Shown here piece after piece: positions 32,438 to 41,090 of a DNA stretch of 64,000 nt. Made by a program: the position numbers and the translations under genes. The notes under the pieces were generated by a model. The model ran no database searches. It worked only from the letters and a program-made list of their open reading frames with translations, and was not told the origin of the DNA. Numbering within the stretch: position 1 is the first letter of the stretch; each line of letters opens with the position of its first letter. Source of the DNA: an uncultured Christensenellaceae bacterium (GTDB taxonomy: Bacteria > Bacillota > Clostridia > Christensenellales > CAG-314); contig CAJUIV010000003.1 of assembly GCA_910586905.1 (NCBI GenBank), positions 18,929-82,928 on the forward strand, in the 5' to 3' direction.

Positions 32438-33181
32438 ATGAAAGTGGTAGTAACTCGAACTTTTAAAAACATAGTCAAGATGCGTTATGACGACGGTAAA
32501 TTAGAGGTGCTGGCGAATTGGTTTGTAACTCAAAAAAAATTGAGACAGATTATTTCCGAAAATGCAGATTGGATAAATTCGTGTAGAGAAAAAAATAAGA
32601 CTTCGGCAACAGAAAAGAATATCGGAGCCGAATCCTCGACTTCAAACGATTTGAAACAGACTCGCATATTCGATTATAACGACAGTCGGCTTATCAGCGA
32701 TATGTTTTCCGGCAGAAAAATACTTTTACTGGGGGATATTGTTTCAGTAACGCAAAGCTTGTCGTCGAAAACGTATTTGGACGGCGGGGCGCTGTATATA
32801 AGCGAAAAATATTATAATCAAAAAGCCGAGCGTTTAAAGGCAATAAAAGCGTATTTAAAAAAAATCGCAGCCTTGTACGTTGCAAGTGAAGTCGCCTCGT
32901 TCGGTTCCGGAGTTTCTCTTTGTCCTGTAAAAATCGAATTTAAAGATATAAAAGATTCTTGGATAAAATGTTCTCTCGCCAGTCAAAAAATACTGAATAT
33001 CGATTATCGTATAACGCAACTGCCTCAAAATTTACGCATTTACATTATTGCACACGCCTTTGCTCATTTTTATAATCCTGCTCACGACGAAAATTTTTGG
33101 AATTATATGTCTAATATTTTGCCTAGATACCAAGATTGCTTAACGGAATTGCAAAAGTATGAATTTTTAAAAGATATTTGA
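32438..33181 (+). CDS. YgjP/DUF45-type metallopeptidase homologue lacking the catalytic Glu
   Basis: 247 residues. The C-terminal half follows the YgjP pattern: SWIKCSLASQKILNIDYRITQLP, then the helix that normally reads HELxH, then NPAHDENFW. Here the helix reads HAFAH (His206 to His210, bases 33053-33067), so both His and the third His216 are kept, but the general-base Glu is Ala. It probably still binds a metal but should not hydrolyse peptides by the usual mechanism. The N-terminal 130 residues are poorly conserved. No clear ribosome site precedes ATG 32438. Confidence 0.75.
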   Translation: MKVVVTRTFKNIVKMRYDDGKLEVLANWFVTQKKLRQIISENADWINSCREKNKTSATEKNIGAESSTSNDLKQTRIFDYNDSRLISDMFSGRKILLLGDIVSVTQSLSSKTYLDGGALYISEKYYNQKAERLKAIKAYLKKIAALYVASEVASFGSGVSLCPVKIEFKDIKDSWIKCSLASQKILNIDYRITQLPQNLRIYIIAHAFAHFYNPAHDENFWNYMSNILPRYQDCLTELQKYEFLKDI

Positions 33182-33183
33182 TA

Positions 33184-33223
33184 AAAAACGCGTCTGCTTC
33201 TTTATTAAGCAGCGCGTTTTTTT
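33184..33223. terminator. Bidirectional terminator between the YgjP homologue and lexA
   Basis: AAAAACGCG-CTGCTT pairs with AAGCAG-CGCGTTTTT, with T-runs in both directions, in the 47-base space between two convergent genes. Confidence 0.85.
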
Positions 33224-33228
33224 GCGTT

Positions 33229-33834
33229 CTATAAAAATTTCTTTATACAACCAACAACTTTTCCCAAAATTATCGGATTTTCTTCATAAGGTATTATAAT
33301 GTCCGTCATTTCTTCGTTTTCGGGATGTAAAATTATGTTAGGAGATATATCGCGTAAACGTTTAACGGTGGCGCGTTCTTGCCAGAATACAACAACGATT
33401 TCGCCGATTTCGGCGCTATTTTGAGAGTGAACGATAACCAAATCTCCGTTAGAGATACCCGCGTTAATCATGCTGTTTCCTTCAACGCGAAGCATAAACA
33501 AATCGCTTCCGGTGAATATGTCTTGGGGAATGGGTATTTCTCCTTCGATATTTTCTATCGCCAAAATACCTTGTCCTGCGCTGACGTTTCCTACTAAAGG
33601 AACATAGATGCTTTTAGACCGTATTTTATTCACAGTAACTGCGCGCTTTTTGTTTCCGTCCTGATAAATTAAGCCTTTAGTACGCAATTTTTCTAGATAG
33701 TAGTGTACCGTAGACGTTGATTTTATTGCGAATTTTTCGCCGATTTCTCTGACGGACGGGGGATAAGAATTATCGTCTATAAACGTCTGAATAAAATCGT
33801 ATATTTCTTGTAAGCGTAAATCACCTTTTTTCAT
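33229..33834 (-). CDS. lexA: SOS repressor LexA
   Basis: 201 residues. An N-terminal winged helix (1-65, with SYPPSVREIGEKF and STSTVHYYLEKL) is followed by the cleavage site Ala-Gly in VSAGQ. The S24 catalytic domain has EGNSM (Ser) and ATVKRL (Lys). It represses DNA-damage genes until RecA filaments provoke self-cleavage. The frame ends against a bidirectional terminator. There is no Shine-Dalgarno before ATG 33834, and the best promoter would start the mRNA at the ATG itself, so the message may be leaderless. Confidence 0.95.
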   Translation of the reverse strand: MKKGDLRLQEIYDFIQTFIDDNSYPPSVREIGEKFAIKSTSTVHYYLEKLRTKGLIYQDGNKKRAVTVNKIRSKSIYVPLVGNVSAGQGILAIENIEGEIPIPQDIFTGSDLFMLRVEGNSMINAGISNGDLVIVHSQNSAEIGEIVVVFWQERATVKRLRDISPNIILHPENEEMTDIIIPYEENPIILGKVVGCIKKFL

Positions 33835-33840
33835 AGTGTA

Positions 33841-33892
33841 AGTATATCATACGTGTTTTAAAATTGCAATAATAAATCAAAACTTTTGTTCT
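33841..33892 (-). promoter_or_regulatory. lexA promoter and candidate LexA box
   Basis: On the minus strand TTGCAA (33869-33864), 17 bases, TATACT (33846-33841) gives a start at or within one or two bases of the lexA ATG. Just upstream, AGAAC-AAAA-GTTTT (33892-33879) matches the Gram-positive LexA box GAAC-N4-GTTC in 7 of 8 fixed positions. Autoregulation is expected for lexA. Confidence 0.5.
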
Positions 33893-33983
33893 AATTTAAA
33901 TAATTTTTGTCAGCAAGGATATGATTGTATATCCAAAAATAGATATTTATAATATACTATGCGTGTAATATTATTAAACGCGG

Positions 33984-35240
33984 CTATATTTCGAGATATT
34001 CGGCAAATAAATTTATAAACTTTTTCGGCATAGTGGAGCGTATAATAGCTCGGTCGTCGTTATATTGTATGCTGCTTTTGCTCGAATACCTGTTTATCAT
34101 CGCCAAGAATCTAGGCAGCTCGGCAATGGGAACGTTCATTTTTACAGAAGAATAAAGCTCGGTCGCATAATAACATATCTTGTCTACTAATACGTCCAGA
34201 TTTTTACCTGTTAAAGCGGAGACAAAAAGCGACGAAAAAGTATTCCCCGAAAGTAAAGCGTCGGACAAAGTATTCGTTTCGTCCAACTTATCGCATTTGT
34301 TAAAAACCCTTATTATGGGTGCGTTTACGTGTAATTCGTTTAGAGTTGCTTCCGTTACCGATATATGGTTGTTAAGATTAATATCGGAAGCGTCGCAGAC
34401 GTTCAGTATAAGGTCTGCTCGTACCGCTTCTTCAAGGGTAGACTTAAAAGCGTTAAGCAGAGTGTGAGGTAAATCGTTTATAAAACCTACGGTATCGCAT
34501 AAAAGTATTTCTATATTATTTGGAAGAGCAAGCTTTCTTATCGTCGTATCTAAAGTAGCAAATAATTTATTATCTGCATATACGTTTGATTTTGTCAGCC
34601 TATTAAATAGCGTCGATTTTCCAGCATTAGTGTATCCGACCAGCGCCACAGTAAAAATATCGTTTATTTCTCTCTTTTTGCGAGTAAGTTCGCGGTGTTT
34701 AGCTATCTCGTTTAATTCTTGCTGCAAGCGATAAATTTTGTTTCTTGCCGCGCGTTTGTTGGTTTCCAATTTTGTTTCGCCAGGTCCGCGCGTTCCTATT
34801 CCCGCGCCTTGCCGCGAAAAATCTCCTTCCGGCTTTGTCGCCAAATTGTAAGAGAGTTGCGCGAGTTCTACTTGTTTTTTACCTTCGGCAGAAGTAGCGC
34901 GCATGGCAAAGATATCGAGAATCAAATCGAATTTATCTATAACGTCGCAATTTAACGTTTTACGTAAAGTTTCACGCTGCGTAGAATTAAGCTGACAAGA
35001 AAAAATTACGACGTCAACTTTTGCGTCCGACAATTCGATAGAATTCTTGATTTCTTCCAACTTTCCTTTTCCGACAACCGTGTTTGCGTCCAAATGGTTC
35101 CTTTTTTGCGTAGCGGTTAAAATTATCTCCCCTTGAGCGGTAGATATCAGTTCTTTAAGCTCGAAAATATCTTGTTCGGGATTAGAATCCGGCAATTCGA
35201 TGTAAACCAAAATAACGTTTTCTACGTTTATTTTATTCAT
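33984..35240 (-). CDS. hflX: GTPase HflX
   Basis: 418 residues. An N-terminal HflX domain (with GKGKLEEI and RGPGETKLETNKR at its end) is followed by a helical linker and a GTPase domain with GYTNAGKST (G1), the DTVGF G3 motif and NKCD (G4). It splits stalled or stress-arrested ribosomes. The start overlaps the recombinase stop (ATGA), so both are on one transcript. In Bacillus the orthologue (ynbA) also neighbours miaA and ynbB, which lie upstream here. Confidence 0.94.
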   Translation of the reverse strand: MNKINVENVILVYIELPDSNPEQDIFELKELISTAQGEIILTATQKRNHLDANTVVGKGKLEEIKNSIELSDAKVDVVIFSCQLNSTQRETLRKTLNCDVIDKFDLILDIFAMRATSAEGKKQVELAQLSYNLATKPEGDFSRQGAGIGTRGPGETKLETNKRAARNKIYRLQQELNEIAKHRELTRKKREINDIFTVALVGYTNAGKSTLFNRLTKSNVYADNKLFATLDTTIRKLALPNNIEILLCDTVGFINDLPHTLLNAFKSTLEEAVRADLILNVCDASDINLNNHISVTEATLNELHVNAPIIRVFNKCDKLDETNTLSDALLSGNTFSSLFVSALTGKNLDVLVDKICYYATELYSSVKMNVPIAELPRFLAMINRYSSKSSIQYNDDRAIIRSTMPKKFINLFAEYLEI

Positions 35241-36340
35241 TCGTTCTCCTTACTTTTAGTTTTGACGTCGTTTTCTCGTTTATAACCAGAATCTTCGTAT
35301 AAATGAACTTTTGTTGCGGCGTTTCGTCTTATATCTTCGGTTATAGCGGCATAATGACGTTTGGTTGTGTTAACGTCCTTATGTCCTAGTACGTCGGCTA
35401 CAATATATATATCCCCCGTGTTTCGATAGAGCTGAGTGCCGAAAGTAGAGCGCAATTTGTGCGGAGTTATATGTTTGAGCGGAGTAGCTACCGAACTGTA
35501 TTTTTTAATGATATTTTCTACAGCGCGCGTCGTTATTCTGCGTTTTTGCAGCGACAAAAATAGCGCCGGCTCGTTTTTTAAAGTTTTGTTCGCCGCTATT
35601 CTGGAACTGTAATAATCATAGAGGTAACCTGCAACTTCGTCGTTAAAATAAAGTATAACTCTTGCGCCTCCTTTACGAGTAACAACAAAACTCATATCCT
35701 TAAAATTAACGTCGTCAATGTCTATTCCAACCAATTCGCTGACACGAATTCCCGTTCCCAAAAGCAAACTTACTATCGCCAAATCTCTAATTCTAGTATT
35801 TTCCTGATATTTTTGTTGCCTTTCAGACAATCCGCTGCCTGTATCAACGACGTCAAGCATAGAACTTATTTCATCGTTTTCCAATCTGACAATTTCTTTG
35901 TCGCGAAGTTTAGGCGTATCGACAGACGCGGTAGGGTTGTATTTTATGACCTGTTTTTTTTCAAAATAGCGTATCATCGAGCGAATAGCCGCAAGTTTAC
36001 GGCTCTTTCCGCGCGCGCTGTTTTTTACGATAGCTCCTTGTTCGTCTTTGTAAATTTCCACATAATTTAAATAAGCTTCGATTTCAAACGGCGAAAGAGC
36101 CTCGATGTCGGCAGGCGTGATATCTTTCGTATTTCTTCCTTTTAAGCGATATATCTTTTTCGTTAAATAGCCAAAGAACGTACGTATATCGTACGCGTAA
36201 TTAAGACGCGTCAAAGGAGTTGTATTTGAAGAAATACCTACAAAGTATTCTCTGCAGAAGTCGGGTAGATCTTCGTCTAATATTCTTTCAATCTTATCGA
36301 TATTATCGGCATCTCTTTGATTAAAATACGTTTTACTCAT
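35237..36340 (-). CDS. Tyrosine recombinase/integrase (XerC/D-like)
   Basis: 367 residues. An N-terminal SAM-like core-binding domain covers about 20-150. The catalytic domain has Arg in GTGIRVSELVG, a Lys hairpin, HKLR (His-x-x-Arg), LGHKDVNTTKRHYA and the nucleophilic Tyr. Lengths and motifs fit chromosomal Xer-type recombinases of clostridia rather than phage integrases with arm-binding domains. It is coupled to hflX and probably has a housekeeping role, such as resolving chromosome dimers. No dif-like site was found in the window. Confidence 0.88.
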   Translation of the reverse strand: MSKTYFNQRDADNIDKIERILDEDLPDFCREYFVGISSNTTPLTRLNYAYDIRTFFGYLTKKIYRLKGRNTKDITPADIEALSPFEIEAYLNYVEIYKDEQGAIVKNSARGKSRKLAAIRSMIRYFEKKQVIKYNPTASVDTPKLRDKEIVRLENDEISSMLDVVDTGSGLSERQQKYQENTRIRDLAIVSLLLGTGIRVSELVGIDIDDVNFKDMSFVVTRKGGARVILYFNDEVAGYLYDYYSSRIAANKTLKNEPALFLSLQKRRITTRAVENIIKKYSSVATPLKHITPHKLRSTFGTQLYRNTGDIYIVADVLGHKDVNTTKRHYAAITEDIRRNAATKVHLYEDSGYKRENDVKTKSKENE

Positions 36341-36985
36341 ATTCTTATTTTACTCCAAAACTTTTAGCAAAGCAAGTTGTGTTAATTTTTTGTGAATAAT
36401 AAATTGAAAAAGGCGTACTTAATTAAGCAATTTTAATTGAATGGCGCATCGTTACACATACTTATCTCTTCGCAAAACACAGGTTTTGCGAAGAGATATA
36501 GCAAGAAAAAGCAATTTTAACAAAATAAAACGTTTGTAACAGTTTCGTTTCAAGCACGGATTATTCTTTATATAATGTCTGCAGGAAAAATATTCCGTTT
36601 TTTTCTAAAATGTGGCAGGCAGCCGTTTTTTATATTAAATATTTCGCTGATTTTACGTTTTATTGATTCCAGAGCGGCAAAATTGATAACAAGTTAATCT
36701 CCCAGCAGTATAATTATTGCGCCAAAAATCAATATAAATTAAATGCTTTTATGCATTTGTAATTGACCGAAATAATCGCTTTTTTCGTCCTGTCTATCAA
36801 AATTTGCATCCGTAAATGTTTTTGCAGCTTTAAAAATTTTTCCGCATACGCAAGTCTTGTTATCGTTCATTACTTATGTTTTGGAAAAATACAAAGTCGA
36901 CAATTTGTAATGACCGCTGTTTGGATGAAAAACGCGAATAAATTCACATTTTATACAGAGCTGCAAAAACGCAAAATTTAAAAAG
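36341..36985. other. Noncoding gap with a 16-bp perfect hairpin
   Basis: 645 bases between the recombinase and the lyase gene. The only distinct structure is TATCTCTTCGCAAAAC (36463-36478), loop ACAG, and its perfect complement (36483-36498), with no T-run on either side. The rest is AT-rich, and no frame with a ribosome site is present. It may be a remnant of a lost gene or hold a small RNA. Confidence 0.5.
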
Positions 36986-38197
36986 CTACAGTAAACTTTC
37001 CAAAACTTTCTCTAATGCCAATATGCCGTGTTCCAACGTCAGTCCTCCCTGTAAATACGCGATATAAGGCTCGCGCAGCGGTCCGTCGGCGCTCAGTTCT
37101 ATGGAAGAGCCTTGAACGAAACATCCGGCAGCCATAATTACTTTATCGGCATATCCCGGTTGTTGCCACGGTTCGGGCATCACAAATCCGTCCACCGGCG
37201 CAACGGATTGAATCGCCTGACAAAATTTTATCATTTTTTCGGAATCGTTGAATTTTATAGAGCAAACTATGTCGCCAAATTTATCGGTAAGTTTTGGCAG
37301 CACTTCGTAGCCTTTGTCTGTTAAAACTACAGAAAACAGCATGCAGGTTTTAAGCGCTTGATTAACAACGTGCGGAGCAAGAAAAATTCCTTGGTAAAAA
37401 AGTCTGTATCCGCTTGCGTACGAGCCGACTTCTGCGCCGACGGACGGCGACGTCAATCTTCCAGCAACCAAGTCTATCAAATCTTCCCGTCCGGCAATAT
37501 ATCCGCCTGTAGGCGCAATTCCTCCGCCGATATTTTTTATGAACGAACCTGCGCAAATGTCTGCGCCTGCTTCAGTCGGCTCTCTTTTTTCAACGAATTC
37601 GCCATAGCAATTATCACACATAATAATACAATTCGGAACAAGACCTTTAACGAATTTACAAGCTTGCTCAATTTCGTCGATACTAAGCGCTAATCGCCAA
37701 GCGTAACCGCGCGAACGTTGTATATAAACCATTTTGACGCTATTATTTTTTAAGAAATTCTCGATAGCTTCGTAATCGAAACTGCCGTTTCGAAGCGGAA
37801 TATTAAAGAATTTAACATTAAAATCGGCAAGACTTCCAACGCCGTCTTTATAAATCGTATCGTATAACGTATCGTACGGTTCGCCCGTAATCGACAATAC
37901 GATATCGTTAGGCCGTAATAAACCGAATAAAGCAAGCGTTAGCGCGTGCGTACCAGATGCGATTGCAGGGCTAACTAACGCTTTTTCTGTTCCGAATATC
38001 TGTGCCGTAACTTTCCCCAACGTTTCTCTGCCAACGTCGTCTGCGCCGTAACCGCTGGTACCGTTAAAATGCCTTAATGCGACTCGGTTATCTTTAAACG
38101 ATTTTAAAACTTTTTCTTGATTAAATAAAGATATTTCATCCAAAACGTTAAACGCTGGTTTTGCTTTTTCTAAAGCCTCTATTATCTCTTTCTTCAT
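36986..38197 (-). CDS. ynbB: Methionine gamma-lyase family PLP enzyme (YnbB/aluminium-resistance type)
   Basis: 403 residues of the Met_gamma_lyase (PF06838-type) fold. Features seen are the N-terminal NGTSGYGADDVGRETL, SPAIASGTHA for cofactor phosphate binding, and GSFIKNIGGGIAPTGGYIAG with the PLP Lys. Family members are related to cystathionine lyases; the physiological substrate is not firmly known, and some are labelled aluminium-resistance proteins. It lies between miaA and the recombinase-hflX pair, as in Bacillus (miaA-hfq-ynbA-ynbB), although hfq is missing here. The start follows AAGGA. A 43-bp upstream element is shared with the nifS promoter. Confidence 0.88.
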   Translation of the reverse strand: MKKEIIEALEKAKPAFNVLDEISLFNQEKVLKSFKDNRVALRHFNGTSGYGADDVGRETLGKVTAQIFGTEKALVSPAIASGTHALTLALFGLLRPNDIVLSITGEPYDTLYDTIYKDGVGSLADFNVKFFNIPLRNGSFDYEAIENFLKNNSVKMVYIQRSRGYAWRLALSIDEIEQACKFVKGLVPNCIIMCDNCYGEFVEKREPTEAGADICAGSFIKNIGGGIAPTGGYIAGREDLIDLVAGRLTSPSVGAEVGSYASGYRLFYQGIFLAPHVVNQALKTCMLFSVVLTDKGYEVLPKLTDKFGDIVCSIKFNDSEKMIKFCQAIQSVAPVDGFVMPEPWQQPGYADKVIMAAGCFVQGSSIELSADGPLREPYIAYLQGGLTLEHGILALEKVLESLL

Positions 38198-38208
38198 TTT
38201 TTCCTTAT

Positions 38209-38251
38209 TATGTTTAACATAGTATTATACATTTCACTAATTTTTGATATA
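38209..38251 (-). promoter_or_regulatory. Sulfur-gene element, copy A (upstream of the lyase)
   Basis: This 43-bp stretch matches 49834-49876 at 35 of 43 positions without gaps, including a 15-base identical block (TATATCAAAAATTAG on the minus strand) and the TACTAT/TTAAAC part. It fills most of the 81-base spacer between miaA and the lyase. A -10-like TATAAT or TACTAT sits in it, 12-30 bases from the start codon. Confidence 0.7.
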
Positions 38252-38278
38252 ATTTAGTAAAATTCAGTAAATCTTCGG

Positions 38279-39187
38279 CTATACTTTATAATAGACAGCT
38301 TTTAATCTGTCGTATATATGAGTCGCCACCTCAGACGGAGTTTTAGAGTCGACGTCGATATACTCTTCTACTGCCATCTTTTTGTAATATGTTATTTGAC
38401 GCTTTGAATAGTGTCTGGTATTCAGTTTTATTTGTCGTATTGCCTCTTCTAACGACGTTTTTCCCCTTAGATAAGTTATAATTTCCTTGTACCCTATTGC
38501 GGAAAAGGCAGAATTATCCAGATAACCGTATCGCTCTACCAAAGATTTTACTTCGCTAATCAATCCGTTTTTAATCATATTATCTACACGCTCGTCAATT
38601 TGAGCATATAAACTTTCTCTGTTACGATACAGAACGAATAAAATGCATTTGTACCTTGGATTATTTCGAGCTAAACCCTCTGATTTTTTTCTTCCGCTTT
38701 CCGCGATTTCAATAGCGCGTATTACTCTTTTAGGATTTTTGCAATCTATATTTTCAAAAGTTTTAGGGTCAAGTTCCTTTAATAATTGGCATAACTCGTC
38801 CAGTCCTTTTTCCTTGTAGATACAATTTAATTCCAATCGGCGTTCTGTGTTTACGTTTCCGAATTCCGGAGGATAAATCAAACCGTCAAAGTAAAACCCC
38901 GTGCCTCCTGCCACAATCGGCATTTTTAAATTGTCAATGATTTTAGACGCGGATTCTTGATAAAGAAACGACGAATAATTTACGTTCGGCTCTACAACGC
39001 TCAGCATATGATGTTTTATACCGCACATTTCAGATTCGGTTATTTTAGCCGTCCCTATATCCATACCTTTATAAACTTGCATCGAATCCGCAGAAACAAC
39101 TTCGGAGTCCAACATTTTTGCAAGTTCTACCGCTACCGAGGATTTGCCTACCGACGTCGTACCGGTTATACCTATAAAGGTTTTCAT
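38279..39187 (-). CDS. miaA: tRNA dimethylallyltransferase
   Basis: 302 residues from ATG 39187. P-loop GTTSVGKSSVA, ADSMQVYKGMDIGTAK and the substrate motif VVAGGTGFYFDGLI are as in MiaA, with the C-terminal RNA-binding region ending TRHYSKRQITYYKK. It adds a dimethylallyl group to A37 of UNN-reading tRNAs, the substrate of MiaB encoded three genes upstream. A longer frame (to 39238) overlaps mutL and is rejected, because the AGAGG site and the usual length fit 39187. It starts one base after the mutL stop. Confidence 0.94.
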   Translation of the reverse strand: MKTFIGITGTTSVGKSSVAVELAKMLDSEVVSADSMQVYKGMDIGTAKITESEMCGIKHHMLSVVEPNVNYSSFLYQESASKIIDNLKMPIVAGGTGFYFDGLIYPPEFGNVNTERRLELNCIYKEKGLDELCQLLKELDPKTFENIDCKNPKRVIRAIEIAESGRKKSEGLARNNPRYKCILFVLYRNRESLYAQIDERVDNMIKNGLISEVKSLVERYGYLDNSAFSAIGYKEIITYLRGKTSLEEAIRQIKLNTRHYSKRQITYYKKMAVEEYIDVDSKTPSEVATHIYDRLKAVYYKV

Positions 39188-39188
39188 A

Positions 39189-41090
39189 TTATACAATCCT
39201 CTTAAACATTTTTTCCAATTGCCGTTTCGTAAAAACAACGGTTATAGGTCTGCCGTGCGGACACTGCAAAACTTTATTTTCGTCGATATCTTTTAAAATA
39301 TTTTTAATTTCAAATTCGTTCAGCGTAGTGCCAGCCTTTATGGCGGCTCTGCATGCCTTTTTGGCTATTTTTTCTACTAACAGCACCCTATCGTCCAGTT
39401 TATACTCCTCGATGCCGGAAAGCAAATATTGAACAAACTCTTCCATATTGGTATCGGCAAGCAAGGTTGATACGGCGGTTATTCTGTAGGTGTTGATGCC
39501 GAACGCCTCTATCTCGATTCCCGCCGAACGAATATTACTCAAATTATCTTCGATAAACGCGCTTTCTTCGTCTTTAACTCTGAAAACGTAAGGAAAAAGC
39601 AAGTTTTGCATATCTTTCGTTTGACTTGACATAAATTTATCGAACAACAGTCTTTCGTGGGCCGCATGTTGGTCTATAAATATTATTTTGTCGTCAATTT
39701 CCACAATAAGATACGTTTTAAAAGCAACGCCTAATATTTGCGAACGCGAGAAATAATCTTCGAAGCCGTCTTGTCCTTCGATTAGTATCGCAGAGTTATT
39801 TGCCGCGGATTGTTCTTCTTCCGCAATCGTCATAGTTATAACAGGCTGCGCAACTTTAGTCGGTTCTCCGTAAAACCCGTATTTTTTTCGCGCGTTTTCA
39901 ACCGTTATTTCTTTGTCCGCTTCTATCAAGTATTGTTCGAAAGATTGCCTAAGCTCTTCGTCCTTAGTTGCCTGCGCGACAGCTTCTCTTGCCAGATTTT
40001 GACCGCTCCTCTCTTCTTTTTTAAAATAGTCCGTATCGTCTATAACGCCTTTTTCTTCATAATTTCCGAAATTTACTATTTGTTTAATACCGTTTAAAGC
40101 AGTCTTTTTCAGCGCTTCGTTCACAGCGCGGTAAAAAGCGGAATTCACGCTTTTCGCGTCGTCAAAACGGACTTCGGTTTTTTGAGGATGCGCGTTAACG
40201 TCTACTTTGTCGAAAGGCAAGTCTAAATTCAAAACGTAAAAAGGATAACGGCGCTGCATCAAATACGGTCTATAGGCTTGCATAATAGCGCCGGCAATAG
40301 CATCGTCTTTTACATATCTGCCGTTAACGGACAACGTTTGATACGTTTTGTTAGCTTTGCTGTAGTCGATATTACCGACGTAACCTTGTATTCTGTACGT
40401 ATTGTTAGTGCTAACGTAAGAAATAGCCAAACAATTAGCGATGCAATCCGCTCCGTAAACTACGAAAATCGCTTCTTGCAATCCGCCGCCTTTTGTTTGA
40501 TAAATTTTTTCGCCGTCTAGTATATACGTTATTTCCAGATGAGGATTTATCAGTATCAATTTCGAAACGAATTTCGTTATTTCCGCTGCTTCTCTTACGG
40601 GTGATTTTAAAAATTTTTTTCTTGCGGGCGTATTATAAAACAAATCTCTTACTTCTATTTTGCTGCCCACGTTAGCCGAGACGTACGTTTTATTCAAAAC
40701 TACACTGTTCTCGACAGATACGCAAACAGCTGTTTCTGCACTTGCGTGCCGCGTTGTCATTTTAATACGGGAAACCGCCGATATACTGGGCAAAGCTTCA
40801 CCTCTAAAGCCCAAAGTTTCAACCGCGAATAAATCGCTTGCGCTGTTTAATTTACTTGTAGCGTGTTTTAAAAACGCCGTTTCAATGTCCTCTTCTCTGA
40901 TTCCGCATCCGTTATCCGTAACGGAAATCAAATCGAATCCGCCGTTTTCAACTTCTATCACAATACGTGTCGCGCCTGCGTCAATACCGTTTTCTACAAG
41001 TTCTTTTATTGCTCCTACAGGTTTTTCCACCACTTCGCCAGCAGAAATCAAATTATAAACGTCCGGAGTCAACAATTTTATATTAGCCAT
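39189..41090 (-). CDS. mutL: DNA mismatch repair protein MutL
   Basis: 633 residues. The N-terminal GHKL ATPase has IKELVENGIDAGAT, DNGCGI and TLGFRGEALPSI. A variable linker covers about 335-440. The C-terminal endonuclease domain has DQHAAHERLLFD (the last acidic residue is Asp in place of the usual Glu), ACRAAIKAG and CPHGRP. It is therefore a nicking MutL, as in bacteria without MutH. It overlaps the mutS stop by eight bases and belongs to miaB-mutS-mutL-miaA. Confidence 0.96.
   Translation of the reverse strand: MANIKLLTPDVYNLISAGEVVEKPVGAIKELVENGIDAGATRIVIEVENGGFDLISVTDNGCGIREEDIETAFLKHATSKLNSASDLFAVETLGFRGEALPSISAVSRIKMTTRHASAETAVCVSVENSVVLNKTYVSANVGSKIEVRDLFYNTPARKKFLKSPVREAAEITKFVSKLILINPHLEITYILDGEKIYQTKGGGLQEAIFVVYGADCIANCLAISYVSTNNTYRIQGYVGNIDYSKANKTYQTLSVNGRYVKDDAIAGAIMQAYRPYLMQRRYPFYVLNLDLPFDKVDVNAHPQKTEVRFDDAKSVNSAFYRAVNEALKKTALNGIKQIVNFGNYEEKGVIDDTDYFKKEERSGQNLAREAVAQATKDEELRQSFEQYLIEADKEITVENARKKYGFYGEPTKVAQPVITMTIAEEEQSAANNSAILIEGQDGFEDYFSRSQILGVAFKTYLIVEIDDKIIFIDQHAAHERLLFDKFMSSQTKDMQNLLFPYVFRVKDEESAFIEDNLSNIRSAGIEIEAFGINTYRITAVSTLLADTNMEEFVQYLLSGIEEYKLDDRVLLVEKIAKKACRAAIKAGTTLNEFEIKNILKDIDENKVLQCPHGRPITVVFTKRQLEKMFKRIV

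Noticed and set aside
35237..36340. Tyrosine recombinase as an integrase of a local mobile element
   Set aside because: It is coupled by ATGA to hflX within a conserved housekeeping neighbourhood and is not flanked by element genes or repeats.
36763..36981. 72-residue plus-strand frame in the gap before the lyase
   Set aside because: No ribosome site, AT-driven composition (Phe, Ile, Lys, Asn) and no family resemblance.
39188..39238. N-terminal extension of MiaA
   Set aside because: It overlaps the end of mutL, precedes the P-loop by far more than in MiaA, and the start at 39187 has a ribosome site.
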